Positions 54,417 to 63,538 of a stretch of 64,000 nucleotides of DNA are shown in pieces (position 1 is the first letter of the stretch; each line of letters opens with the position of its first letter). The notes beneath the pieces are model-generated. The model was not told the origin of the DNA, did not search any database, and was given only the letters and a program-made list of their open reading frames with translations. Origin of the DNA: CAZVYJ01 sp964631565 (lineage in GTDB: Bacteria > Planctomycetota > Phycisphaerae > SM23-33). Both the position numbers and the translations under genes were made by a program. The stretch lies in NCBI GenBank assembly GCA_964631565.1, contig CAZVYJ010000004.1, positions 1-64,000 on the forward strand, in the 5' to 3' direction.

Positions 54417-56945
54417 CTATTTCACCAGCTTGAAATACGCATACTCGCAGGATTCGAATATTTCCCATGCGTATGTGGGATTCGGATCCTTTTCCGTGGG
54501 CGGCAGATAGCCTTGGAACCACAGGCGGATGCTCATTTCCTTGCCTTCCTTCGGAGTAAGAGACACGGTGTCGCACCGGGGAATCGCCAGTTCAATCACG
54601 TAGTTGCCATCGGCGTCTTTGCCCCATGCCCACTTTATGTCATCTTTCCTGTCGAAGATGTCGTTGGTCCATTCCGGAACGTTTCTTTCCTTTACGGGTT
54701 CGACGTTGTTCCAGACCATGACGCCGGCATCCTTGAAGACGGTATTCGCCGGCCGCGGCGTCGGATCCGGATCGCCCTGCTCCCGCGGAATGCGAACGCC
54801 GAACCTGGGGTTGTCCTTGCCGCTGAAATAACCGTCGACGTTGCAGTCAAGCTGCGGGCTCATAAGGAACCTGAACGGCGCCTTCGCGGCGATGTAAAGA
54901 TAATTGTCATCCCAGTTGAGGTAGGTCTGCATCGTGTAGTCGGCGCCTGGAATCGGCTTTCTGCCTCTTTCGCGGAACTCGACGCTGTTATTTGGCGTAA
55001 TCGCATTGGGAGTCGAGGCGAACTTGTCCCACTCTCCTTCTTCCATCTTGCCGTCGATGGTCGGCGACTTTTTGTGGCGTTCGTAATCGTAGTCGTATAT
55101 CGCGAACGGGTACTTCAGGTTAATCTGTTTCGTCAGCAGCGGGTGCGTGTGCCCCCTGACGGCCGGGTTGAACGTCTCAGCCGTAAGATTCTGCAGATCG
55201 CTGAGCCCGTTCTTGTAGCTGTGCGTGTCCATCGCGCTTGTGCCGCCGCGGACTTCATCGAATATGACGCCGGGATCGTCGTCGGGCACGCCGTCGCCGT
55301 CCTTGTCAGCCGTCGTCATGAGCCTGCCTACGCCAAGCTTGAGGTATACATCGCCCGGCATCACTCGCAGCGAATGGGCGAGATAATCATAGTTTTCCCC
55401 GAATCGGCCGGGGTGAATCCACGGCTGATCGGCATGTGCATAGCCGGTCTTGCCGCTGACCGTCTGGCCTATCATGCTCATCCAGCCTTCTGTGAGGTGG
55501 TGGAACTCATGCGTGAGAATCCAGGTCCCGCCGAAGCCGTTGAAGCAGGCGCCCGTCGTGGCATTCAGCTTGTTTTCCCACCACGGTGTAGGCCAGGGGT
55601 AGGCGTATGTGCCGTTGCCGCCGCAAACCAGGACCGCGCCGAACTGATCCGGGCGGAGGCCTTCACGATTGGCAAGCGTCACCAGATCGTTATAGACCGT
55701 CTCGGTTGCGAAGCCGAGCTGTGAAAAAGGCGTCGGGCGCTGAATTTTCAGATACTTGCACTTGGTGTCCAGCTTGAAGAACGAGTTGGTCCAGTAGAAA
55801 TACCGCATGGTTTCGCCGGCGTCGATTCTGCCTTCGAACCAGCCTTCATCGAAATGATGTACTCGCGGCTCGGCGCCTTCGGCCCGCGGCTCGGTATCGC
55901 AAATGATATTCTCGTAGCAAAGCACCGCCAGCGGCACTTCCCTGTAAACCATTTTGCCCTTCGGCGGCAGGGTGACGAAGCGTCTGTCGACGGCTGTGCC
56001 CGGTATGGGCAGCCCGGTCACCGGGTCGGGAATCGCGATTGTGTATTCGGTGCCGGCATTGAGATTCGTCAGTTTGACGCTGTGTTGAGTGCGCTTCACA
56101 TTATCGCCGTAAGGCACGGCGTCGCTGTAATCGACATTGTCAAAGAAGCCCGGCCTGAACGGCTGCTCAAGAAGCAGCAGCTTTGTCGGAGCCGGATCGC
56201 TCGTTTCCCAGGTTACGACGGCGGAGTTGCTGGTAACGTCGGAAATCTGGGGTTTGGCGACAAGTTTCGGCGACGATTTCCAGTCCGTTCCCTTGGCGAC
56301 GGAGATGGTTACGTCATCGAACTCCGTGTGACCGAGCGAAACCTGCAGGCCGATATAGCCCCGCAGGTGATGCATCCTGGCATTGTCGAGAATCTTCTTG
56401 CCGTCCCAGTACAGGTCGAAGGTTCCGGTGCTGTTTTTCACGTCCAGCCGCATGGTGTGCCACTGCTTGTCGGACATGAGAGTGCCTTCAGCCATCTGGT
56501 CGGACGGAATGAACAGGTTGCCGTTGAAATAGCCGAACATGGCAGGCCCGTCGCCGTCGCAGCGAATCATGTTGGAATTGTGTCCGGTCTGGGCGTCGCT
56601 GACGTTCCAGTAGAAGCCACCCCCGGCTCCGCCGTCGACAAGGCGCATCTTCGCCTCGATCTGATAATCACAGCTCAGGTGAATATCCTTGGCCATGATG
56701 CACATGTCGTAATTGTTGCCGGCGTTTAGATGAAGCGTACCGTCCTTGACGAACCAGTTGCCGGAAATCGGGGTCCACTTTTCCGCGGCGGGTTTGCCGT
56801 CTTTGGCGGTTGAAAAATCATCATAAAACAGTACTACCCTGTCCCCGGCGACTTTGACCTCGGAAGAGGGGGCTGGCGGGTTACAGCCGGCTATCGCCAG
56901 CGTGCAGGCGACAACGGCTATTATGCCGAACATATTCCGTAGCAT
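54417..56945 (-). CDS. Multi-domain surface lipoprotein with HEFHH motif and CBM9-like domain
   Basis: This 842-residue protein has a lipobox ending in AIAGC at residue 21. A jelly-roll domain of the DUF1080/laminin-G type (about 35-230, VVLFYDDFSTAKDG ... GLQVSLGHTEFDDVTIS) comes first, then a fibronectin-like domain (about 235-330). A central part has THEFHHLTEGW (H about 478), which looks like a metallopeptidase zinc site. The C-terminal domain (SPTIDGKMEEGEWDKF ... WAWGKDADGNYVIELAIP) fits the CBM9-like carbohydrate-binding fold. I chose the ATG at 56945 behind AGGAGA. It probably acts on glycoproteins or polysaccharides at the cell surface. Whether the zinc site is active is uncertain. 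Confidence 0.7.
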   Translation of the reverse strand: MLRNMFGIIAVVACTLAIAGCNPPAPSSEVKVAGDRVVLFYDDFSTAKDGKPAAEKWTPISGNWFVKDGTLHLNAGNNYDMCIMAKDIHLSCDYQIEAKMRLVDGGAGGGFYWNVSDAQTGHNSNMIRCDGDGPAMFGYFNGNLFIPSDQMAEGTLMSDKQWHTMRLDVKNSTGTFDLYWDGKKILDNARMHHLRGYIGLQVSLGHTEFDDVTISVAKGTDWKSSPKLVAKPQISDVTSNSAVVTWETSDPAPTKLLLLEQPFRPGFFDNVDYSDAVPYGDNVKRTQHSVKLTNLNAGTEYTIAIPDPVTGLPIPGTAVDRRFVTLPPKGKMVYREVPLAVLCYENIICDTEPRAEGAEPRVHHFDEGWFEGRIDAGETMRYFYWTNSFFKLDTKCKYLKIQRPTPFSQLGFATETVYNDLVTLANREGLRPDQFGAVLVCGGNGTYAYPWPTPWWENKLNATTGACFNGFGGTWILTHEFHHLTEGWMSMIGQTVSGKTGYAHADQPWIHPGRFGENYDYLAHSLRVMPGDVYLKLGVGRLMTTADKDGDGVPDDDPGVIFDEVRGGTSAMDTHSYKNGLSDLQNLTAETFNPAVRGHTHPLLTKQINLKYPFAIYDYDYERHKKSPTIDGKMEEGEWDKFASTPNAITPNNSVEFRERGRKPIPGADYTMQTYLNWDDNYLYIAAKAPFRFLMSPQLDCNVDGYFSGKDNPRFGVRIPREQGDPDPTPRPANTVFKDAGVMVWNNVEPVKERNVPEWTNDIFDRKDDIKWAWGKDADGNYVIELAIPRCDTVSLTPKEGKEMSIRLWFQGYLPPTEKDPNPTYAWEIFESCEYAYFKLVK

Positions 56946-57175
56946 GCTGTTTCTCCTATAGGTTTTGCAAGTAGCTGATATTACGGAGGATACCAAAGGA
57001 CGGTTAATGAGAGAGCATCAACCTGTTCACATCGATAGTATTCCGAAACCTGAACTCATACAGGTCAAACCCTATTCTAGCAAATAGGTTTTGGCAAAGG
57101 ACAGTCTATTTAAGTTGCGCCACGAGGTCTTCAAACGGAATATCCTTGAAAACCTTTATAAAGGAACGGTGAATC

Positions 57176-57250
57176 ATGGACGCAATATGGCTAAAATTAA
57201 TGGAGCATGTCACCAACTATAGTTCCAGCGGGCATTTGGAAATCTGTTAA
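57176..57250 (+). CDS. Possible 24-residue leader peptide
   Basis: An ATG at 57176 with AAAGGAACGGTGAATC before it opens MDAIWLKLMEHVTNYSSSGH and four more codons before a TAA. It is too short for family recognition. The ribosome site and the hairpin that follows it give it the look of a leader peptide, but chance cannot be excluded. Confidence 0.25.
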   Translation: MDAIWLKLMEHVTNYSSSGHLEIC

Positions 57251-57253
57251 CAC

Positions 57254-57279
57254 GGCAGTTGCAGTCAGGCTGCCTTTTT
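57254..57279 (+). terminator. Weak hairpin with T-run before the AsmA-like gene
   Basis: GGCAG at 57254-57258 pairs with CTGCC at 57270-57274 and is followed by five T. The stem is only 5 bp, so this may be a weak terminator, an attenuator for the genes at 57295 and 58105, or no signal at all. The ribosome site of the next gene (AAGGAG) starts directly after it. Confidence 0.35.
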
Positions 57280-57294
57280 ATAAGGAGCTGAGAA

Positions 57295-58053
57295 ATGCGG
57301 AAAATCATTTTTAGAGTGATTGCGGCACTGGTGCTGCTGCTTGTAATCCTGCTCGGCATCGGATGGGCCTTTGTCGACACGCTGGCCAAGAAAGGAATCG
57401 AAAAGGGTGCAACTTACGCCCTCGGCGTCGACACGACCGTCAGCGACGTGGACTTGAGCCTGCTTCATGGTTCGCTCGAGCTCGAAGGGTTGAATATAGC
57501 AAATCCGCCGAATTTCACCACGTCGCACCTGATGAACATGGGCAAACTCGAAACATCGCTCGTAACCAGCAGTCTCATGGGCGACACGGTTGAGGTGACG
57601 AAATTCGAGATAGACAGCCTGGACGTAAACATCGAAAAAGAAGCCGGCCTGAACATGCAGACCAACGTGTCCAAAATAATGGACAACCTGCAGAAACTTT
57701 CCTCCGGCGAGGCCAAGAAGGATGAAGAAGGCGCCGGCGGCAAGAAAGTCAAGATTGACAGGGTTCTCATAACCAATGTCGTGGCGCACTTCAGTCTGGG
57801 CAGCGGCCTGCCTGACGCCAAGGTGGAAATCCCGGAAATACTGCTCACAGACGTTACTTCCGACAATGCCGGGGGCATGGTCATAAGCGAACTTGCACCA
57901 AGGCTGATTACAGCCATCCTGCAGGCTGTGCTTGAGCAGGCGGAAGGCAAGGTTTCGCCGCTGGCCGCAGGAATCATGAGCACGCTTAACAAAGAAGTCG
58001 CCGGCGCATCAAAGTCGTTCGGCGGAAGCATAAAGATAACGACAGAGAAATAA
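57295..58053 (+). CDS. AsmA-like envelope protein (short)
   Basis: This 252-residue protein has an N-terminal membrane anchor (VIAALVLLLVILLGIGWAF) and a domain like the N-terminal part of AsmA/DUF748 proteins (VDTTVSDVDLSLLHGSLELEGLNIANP broken at about 42-70). The ATG has AAGGAG 8 bases upstream. AsmA proteins bridge the periplasm and affect lipid transport to the outer membrane. The short length suggests a partner of the large AsmA-like protein that follows 51 bases later. Confidence 0.65.
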   Translation: MRKIIFRVIAALVLLLVILLGIGWAFVDTLAKKGIEKGATYALGVDTTVSDVDLSLLHGSLELEGLNIANPPNFTTSHLMNMGKLETSLVTSSLMGDTVEVTKFEIDSLDVNIEKEAGLNMQTNVSKIMDNLQKLSSGEAKKDEEGAGGKKVKIDRVLITNVVAHFSLGSGLPDAKVEIPEILLTDVTSDNAGGMVISELAPRLITAILQAVLEQAEGKVSPLAAGIMSTLNKEVAGASKSFGGSIKITTEK

Positions 58054-58104
58054 GCAGTTGCTGAAGCCCCTTTTTCACTATTTTTACAAGCCAGGCTGAA
58101 AAAC

Positions 58105-60978
58105 ATGAGCGACAAGGGCGAAAAGAAACCCCAAGTGAATCGCGGGAAAAAGCGGCGCTGGCTGAGATGGTCGCTTTATAGCCTCGCACTGCTCGTAATT
58201 TTCGTCCTGCTGTCGCCATACCTGATATCCACCGGGCCGGGCACGTCGCTGGCGATGGCCATCGTAAATTCGCGAATCCGCGGCGAAGCGAGCATCGACG
58301 ACCTGTCCATGGGCTGGTTCGGCACTACGGAAATCCACGGCTTGAAACTTCTGGACGGAAACGGCCGGGAAGTATTCATCGCCGGAAAAATCACGTATCC
58401 CGGCGGGATGTGGCGGATGATAACTTCCGTCGAAGACTTCGGCCGGCTTGAAATGCGATCCTGCCAAGTCACCGTTTACGGTAGTGGAGCTTCCATCGCC
58501 GATGCCATATCCTCACCCGGACCTTCCAAGCCGCGACCTGAAGGCAAACCGCTGCCCAATTTCAAGGGTAACGTAGTGCTCAAGGACGGCTCGGTTCTGG
58601 CGGTCTCGGCCGAGGGAGATCGATACAGGCTGTCGAATATAAACGGTGAACTGGCGGTCAATTCGCTGAACGATATCCGCGGCGAACTGGAAATGGAAAC
58701 CGCCGAGAGCGGCAGGATCATCAGCAAGGTGGAACTGCTGAACATGGCCGCCGGCGGGCGGGTGAAGCTGAAGCAGGCCGACGGCCTAATTACAATCCGG
58801 ACCGAGCAGCCGATGAACGCCGGCGCTGCGGCGCAATTCTTCACCGGCAAGGCCTGCCGCGGCGGAAAACTGAGCTTCACGAGCGAGACAACTTTCAAAG
58901 CCGGCAGAATGGAAAGCTCCTTCGACGCAACACTGACAGATGTGCAGGCCCTCGAATGCGACGGAAGCCAGGCCGTTTCAATAAACGCGACGTGCAAGGG
59001 CAATGCCGTCATGCGGGGCGATGCGCTTGCCTGGAAAGCTGACCTGGCCGGAACTTCAAACGAATTTAACCTTTCCGTCACAGGCGAGGCTGACCTGCAG
59101 AACAAGACCTTCAAATGCAAAAGCAGGGGCGGAACAGAAGACCTGGCGGCATTTTCCCGGCTGGCTGAGGCGTTCGGCATGGACCGGCTGAAAGGCTATA
59201 CCGGGTCGATCGACTTCTCTGCTGATGTCGCACGTCAGACCGCCAACGAGCCTATCTTGAGTTCCGGCGATTTCCACGCAAACGGCCTGCGCCACAACAA
59301 TCGCATAATCGGTGACGGCAAGGCCGTTCTCGTCTGGGAAGATTTCGCAATACCAACATCTTCCGATGAGCTGAGAATCAAACTGCTGGAACTTAACAGC
59401 GGAATCGCCACCGCGAAAGTCAGCAATCTGAATATTCAGCCCGGCGACAAAGCGGCAGCCAGCGGCAAGGCGGATATCACCGCTGATCTTCAGCCCTGTC
59501 TCGACGCGATTGCTCCTTTCTCACAGTGGAAGGAAACGCCCAAGCTGGCAGGCAGACTCAACTGGTCCGGCGCCGCCTCGACCGCCGGAGACCTGCTGAC
59601 GGTTATCGGCGACGGCCATATCGCCGGCTTCCGCCTGGGTGAGGGCGAAAAAGCGGTTGCCGAAGATATGATGACGTTCACCACCAATGTCGAACTGAAT
59701 AAAGCCATCGGCAGAATACTGGTGAAGGAATTCGGCCTGTCTTCCAAACTGCTGACGGTGAACATGACCGGCACAGTTGAAGATTACAGGAAAGCCAGAA
59801 AACTGGACTTCACGGGCCATTATTCCGGCTCGTGGGAACAGCTTACCGCACTGATACAACAGCTTGCTCCGAAAACGGCGGAAAACGTGGCCTTCGCCGG
59901 GACTACTTCCGGTGATTTCACAATTACAGGCACCGCATACGATCCGGAGCTCAGGCCCGCATATCGCGACGTGACGGCCAACGGCAGTTTCGGCTGGGAT
60001 TCGGGAAAGCTGTTCGGTTTCGACATCGGCAAGGCCATCATCTCGCCGTCGCTCAGGGACGGGCAGCTTGATATCCCGGTAACCGAAATCCCTGCTGCCG
60101 GCGGCAAAATGAGGCTGGGCGGGCTTGTTGACCTTCGCCCCGAGACGCCGCTGCTCCAGATTCCCGGCAAACTGGTTCTGCTTGAGGGCATGCAGATAAA
60201 CCGTGAAGTCGGCAGGCAGCTGCTCTCACGCTTCGTGCCGATTTTCGGGAAGCTGCACTCGCTCGAAGGCGAGATAACCATGACGACGACCGACCTGCAG
60301 TTTCCGCTCGGAGAGGCGATCAAGCAGGCCGGCAGCGGCAGCGGCGTCATCGATCTCAGCAAGATAAGGCTTCAGCCTGAAGGCGTCATGAAAGAGCTGC
60401 TGCGACTGGGCGGCCTCGGCGATACCGCGCAGTACGACGTAAAGGCTAGCGACCTGAATTTCACCGTCAGCCAGGGGCGAATCCACTACAAGGACTTCAC
60501 TCTCAACTTCGCCAACATGTATGATCTGAAGTCTTCCGGCTCGGTCGGCTTTGACGACACGGTTGATGCCGTCATATCCGTGCCGGTAAGGGCGGCCCTG
60601 CTCGAGAAACTGGGAATAAAAGGTTCGGCCCTCGATTATGCGAAGGCGCTTGAAGGCGTGCGGGTGAATTTGCGCCTCGTGGGCACGCGGGACAATCTTC
60701 GTCTGGATTATTCGAAAATCAACGCCGTCGAACTCATAACCAGGGCGATGGAGGCCATACTGTCTGAAAAGGCCCGAAAAGACGATAATAAAAAAGACCA
60801 AAACGAGTCCCCTGCCACAGGCAATGAGCCGGAGACAGACGAGCCGCAACCCGACACAAAGCCGGCCGAGGACAAAAAAAGCGATAAGGAAAAACTGATC
60901 GAGGATATTTTCGACATTCTTCAGAATGTCCTCGACAAGTCAGACGAAAGCGAGAAGGACGATGCCGAAACCAACTAA
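58105..60978 (+). CDS. Large AsmA-like envelope protein
   Basis: This 957-residue protein has one N-terminal membrane segment (LYSLALLVIFVLLSPYLI) and then a long region of repeated beta-rich segments, as in AsmA, TamB and YhdP proteins, which form hydrophobic grooves that carry phospholipids between membranes. A segment near 780-850 (VSQGRIHYKDFTLNFANMYDLKSSGSVGFD broken) is a typical AsmA C-terminal repeat. The tail is rich in Asp, Lys and Glu. It overlaps the next gene by 17 bases. Confidence 0.7.
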   Translation: MSDKGEKKPQVNRGKKRRWLRWSLYSLALLVIFVLLSPYLISTGPGTSLAMAIVNSRIRGEASIDDLSMGWFGTTEIHGLKLLDGNGREVFIAGKITYPGGMWRMITSVEDFGRLEMRSCQVTVYGSGASIADAISSPGPSKPRPEGKPLPNFKGNVVLKDGSVLAVSAEGDRYRLSNINGELAVNSLNDIRGELEMETAESGRIISKVELLNMAAGGRVKLKQADGLITIRTEQPMNAGAAAQFFTGKACRGGKLSFTSETTFKAGRMESSFDATLTDVQALECDGSQAVSINATCKGNAVMRGDALAWKADLAGTSNEFNLSVTGEADLQNKTFKCKSRGGTEDLAAFSRLAEAFGMDRLKGYTGSIDFSADVARQTANEPILSSGDFHANGLRHNNRIIGDGKAVLVWEDFAIPTSSDELRIKLLELNSGIATAKVSNLNIQPGDKAAASGKADITADLQPCLDAIAPFSQWKETPKLAGRLNWSGAASTAGDLLTVIGDGHIAGFRLGEGEKAVAEDMMTFTTNVELNKAIGRILVKEFGLSSKLLTVNMTGTVEDYRKARKLDFTGHYSGSWEQLTALIQQLAPKTAENVAFAGTTSGDFTITGTAYDPELRPAYRDVTANGSFGWDSGKLFGFDIGKAIISPSLRDGQLDIPVTEIPAAGGKMRLGGLVDLRPETPLLQIPGKLVLLEGMQINREVGRQLLSRFVPIFGKLHSLEGEITMTTTDLQFPLGEAIKQAGSGSGVIDLSKIRLQPEGVMKELLRLGGLGDTAQYDVKASDLNFTVSQGRIHYKDFTLNFANMYDLKSSGSVGFDDTVDAVISVPVRAALLEKLGIKGSALDYAKALEGVRVNLRLVGTRDNLRLDYSKINAVELITRAMEAILSEKARKDDNKKDQNESPATGNEPETDEPQPDTKPAEDKKSDKEKLIEDIFDILQNVLDKSDESEKDDAETN

Positions 60979-62467
60979 GGGATTCAAGCGGCGGCTGGAA
61001 CAACTTCTCACGTCCCCCGTCGAGGAAATGGGCAACTGGACGAAATTCGTCCGCTACCAGATACAGATGTGGCGATTCTGTACCCGCCGCCTGCGCGAAC
61101 ACAACGCGATGGCCATGAGTGCAGCCCTGTCTTTCAGAACATTATTCGCCCTGGTTCCGATTCTTGTTCTGACTTTTCTCGTGCTCAAAAATGTCGGCGT
61201 TATCGAAGACAGCAGGGTTGCAATCCGTCAGATTCTGACCCAGGCGGGATTCGAAGAGATAAAAACCGATGACGAATCGTTTGACGCACTCCAGGGGCCT
61301 ACGACAAGGCGAGCCGAAGAATTGTCGGATCTGCAACTGTATGGCCCGGCTGAGTTCGGCAGCGATCCCCTGAAAAACAGGGAAGAAAAAGCCCTGAAAC
61401 GTATCGCGGCGCTTAAAAAACAGAGAGACGACAGCCTGGTGGACAAAATCGAAAAAATCGCCGCCAATGCCGAGCAGAAACTTACGCTCGGACGAATCGG
61501 CCCCATAGGTGTCGTGCTGCTTATATGGACGGCGGTTACGCTGCTTACTACGGTGGAGCGTTCGCTGAACCGGATATTCCAGGCTCCGCGCAGCAGATCG
61601 CTGGGCAAGCGGATGCTGCTGTACTGGTCGGTTCTGACTTTTATTCCGATAGCCATGGTTTCGGTGATATATGTCGCCGAAAAAACGTCGGCCGTCTTTC
61701 ACTCCGTCACTCCCGGCATATCGGGTCTGATTGCCGTCGCGGGATGGGTGGTGCAGATTCTCGTCGGCCTGCTGCTGCTCGCCGCGGTTTACATGTTCAT
61801 GCCGAACACCCGCGTAAAGTTCGCCTCGGCGTTTACGGCTGCATGCGTAGCCGTGCCGTTGTGGCTGATAGGCAAGTGGGCGTTCTCGCTTTATGTTCAG
61901 CACACCGTGATGACGCGCTCGTTATACGGTGCGCTGGGCATGCTCCCGTTGTTCCTGATGTGGGTAAACCTGTCCTGGCTGTTCTTCCTGTTCGGAGCGG
62001 AGCTGGCTCACACGGCTGCCAACGTCAAGCGGCTGGCTTCTGCGGAGATAGCTGAAAAAATTCTGCTTGGCCCGTGGGAGCTTCTGGCGGCGGCCCTGGT
62101 GGTGGCGAGGTCGTACGTAGCCGGCGGCGGCCCGGTCGAACGATCGGACATCGCCGAGAAACTGGACCTTCCCGCAGAGTCCGTGCATAGGCTGCTGGAG
62201 CGGCTGAAAGACGGCGGAATTGTCTGCCCGGTCGAATCGGGGGAGGCGCAATACGTTCTCGCCCGACCCGCTGACAGCATCGCCGTTACCCGGATATTCG
62301 CGATGGGATCGGCCGAGAGCGGAGGATTGCAGGATAACATAGCTCCGGAAATCGCGGCTGCCGTCGCCGATGTCCGCAACAGCGCCGAATCCGTGCTGGT
62401 GAGCACTACGCTGGCTGACCTGGCGAAAATAAGCGAATCTTTCCAGCAGAAAGAAAACGTCACTTGA
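60962..62467 (+). CDS. YihY/BrkB-family inner-membrane protein with C-terminal winged helix
   Basis: This 501-residue protein has the YihY/virulence factor BrkB core with about six membrane segments (MAMSAALSFRTLFALVPILV; IGPIGVVLLIWTAVTLLTTV; VNLSWLFFLFGAELAHTAAN). Between the first two segments is an unusually long charged loop, and the C-terminal end has a winged-helix part (VERSDIAEKLDLPAESVHRLLERL). I chose the ATG at 60962 over 60926, with GAGAAGGA upstream. The family was once called RNase BN, but this activity is not real. The role is unknown. It overlaps the AsmA-like gene. Confidence 0.83.
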   Translation: MPKPTKGFKRRLEQLLTSPVEEMGNWTKFVRYQIQMWRFCTRRLREHNAMAMSAALSFRTLFALVPILVLTFLVLKNVGVIEDSRVAIRQILTQAGFEEIKTDDESFDALQGPTTRRAEELSDLQLYGPAEFGSDPLKNREEKALKRIAALKKQRDDSLVDKIEKIAANAEQKLTLGRIGPIGVVLLIWTAVTLLTTVERSLNRIFQAPRSRSLGKRMLLYWSVLTFIPIAMVSVIYVAEKTSAVFHSVTPGISGLIAVAGWVVQILVGLLLLAAVYMFMPNTRVKFASAFTAACVAVPLWLIGKWAFSLYVQHTVMTRSLYGALGMLPLFLMWVNLSWLFFLFGAELAHTAANVKRLASAEIAEKILLGPWELLAAALVVARSYVAGGGPVERSDIAEKLDLPAESVHRLLERLKDGGIVCPVESGEAQYVLARPADSIAVTRIFAMGSAESGGLQDNIAPEIAAAVADVRNSAESVLVSTTLADLAKISESFQQKENVT

Positions 62468-63383
62468 TGCGCATCATCAGGCGTTTCACTCTTGTAACGG
62501 CTTCGGCTGCCTGTTCGTCTTGGGACGAAGCCTGGCTTGCGAATTTAGTGTAATGCTCCAGCGCCGAGGGCAGTTGGCCGGCCATCTCTTCCATAACCGC
62601 AAGATTGAAAACCGAACCTGTGTCATTCGGGTCGGCCTGGATTGCAGCTTTGAAGAGCGACAGAGCCTCGCCGTAGGCTTTTCTTCTTGCGGCGTCCTGG
62701 CCCTGCCTGCCGAGCGGCGTGGCTGTCGCCTTGAGCGTGACTGTAACCGACACGGCATGCGGCGTAAGCATTTCAACTAGGCTGTCCGCGCATTTGCACA
62801 TCAGTTCGTCAATGATGGTTTTGGTTTCGGGTATGCCGACAGGGTCGTCGGCCCGGCTTAGCCCCCACTCGCCGCGAACGCGGGGGTCCGCGAGCGAGCT
62901 GTAGTTTTTGCGCACTTCGACGCCGCCAAGAGCGGCGCCGTCGGAGATATTTATCAGCGAGAACACAACACGCACATCCGCCGTTCTCACCAGCGTGTCC
63001 ACGTCGATAAACTCAACTTCTTTCATGTCCGGCCTGAGGCGGCGGAGAGTTCTTCTGCCCTTCTGGTCGCTGGACTCGATGAATATTTCGCCGTCGACTC
63101 TGACAGTCGGCTTGGCCGACGACTCGGCGCTGCTTTGTTTCTTTTTCAGACGGTCCGCCACTATCTCGGCCATTCTGGCGGCATAATCTTCCTTTGGACC
63201 GGCAACAACGGTGAACTCGCCCGCCTGTATATTATCGGGCGAGATTTTCGGTCCAGCTTCGTTCGCTGGGAAATCAGCCGGCAGCATATGCTCGAAAGTG
63301 ACTTCCGGCCCGCCGCAGCCTGCAGCGGCCAGGCAGACAGGAAGAATCGTCCAAAATGCCACATGTCTCAGCAATGTTTTCAT
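62460..63383 (-). CDS. Lipoprotein with TPR-like C-terminus
   Basis: This 307-residue protein has a lipobox ending in AAAGC at residue 23. The middle (VRVDGEIFIESSDQKGRRTLRRL ... VRVVFSLINISDGAALGGVEVRKNY, about 90-160) resembles curli/CsgG-type or LpoB-like lipoproteins. The C-terminal 70 residues (ARRKAYGEALSLFKAAIQADPNDTGSVFNLAVMEE broken) form TPR-like helices. The ATG at 63383 has AAGGGGA upstream. Its end overlaps the YihY-type gene on the other strand by 8 bases. Confidence 0.6.
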   Translation of the reverse strand: MKTLLRHVAFWTILPVCLAAAGCGGPEVTFEHMLPADFPANEAGPKISPDNIQAGEFTVVAGPKEDYAARMAEIVADRLKKKQSSAESSAKPTVRVDGEIFIESSDQKGRRTLRRLRPDMKEVEFIDVDTLVRTADVRVVFSLINISDGAALGGVEVRKNYSSLADPRVRGEWGLSRADDPVGIPETKTIIDELMCKCADSLVEMLTPHAVSVTVTLKATATPLGRQGQDAARRKAYGEALSLFKAAIQADPNDTGSVFNLAVMEEMAGQLPSALEHYTKFASQASSQDEQAAEAVTRVKRLMMRIK

Positions 63384-63538
63384 TTTATTCCCCTTGCCGG
63401 ATACCAGTGACTTTGCCGTATAAAGCTTAGTCACCCGGTGGTCGTTAGACAACCGGCGCTTTTAGATTTCGTCACCGAGTTGACTTGGGCGTTTGTGCCG
63501 ACTACTCTTAAAAAGACCGAACTGGCGGGAGACAAGTC

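Larger units (their letters stand above)
56946..57294. other. Intergenic region with short leader-like ORF
   Basis: This gap of 349 bases lies between divergent genes (lipoprotein on minus, AsmA-like on plus). On the plus side it contains a 24-codon frame with a good ribosome site (57176-57250) and, right after it, a small hairpin with five T (57254-57279). Nothing else is visible in it. Confidence 0.5.

Noticed and set aside
54513..56729. Long plus-strand frames opposite the HEFHH lipoprotein gene
   Set aside because: These are shadows of the lipoprotein gene, which has a lipobox, a ribosome site and a downstream terminator.
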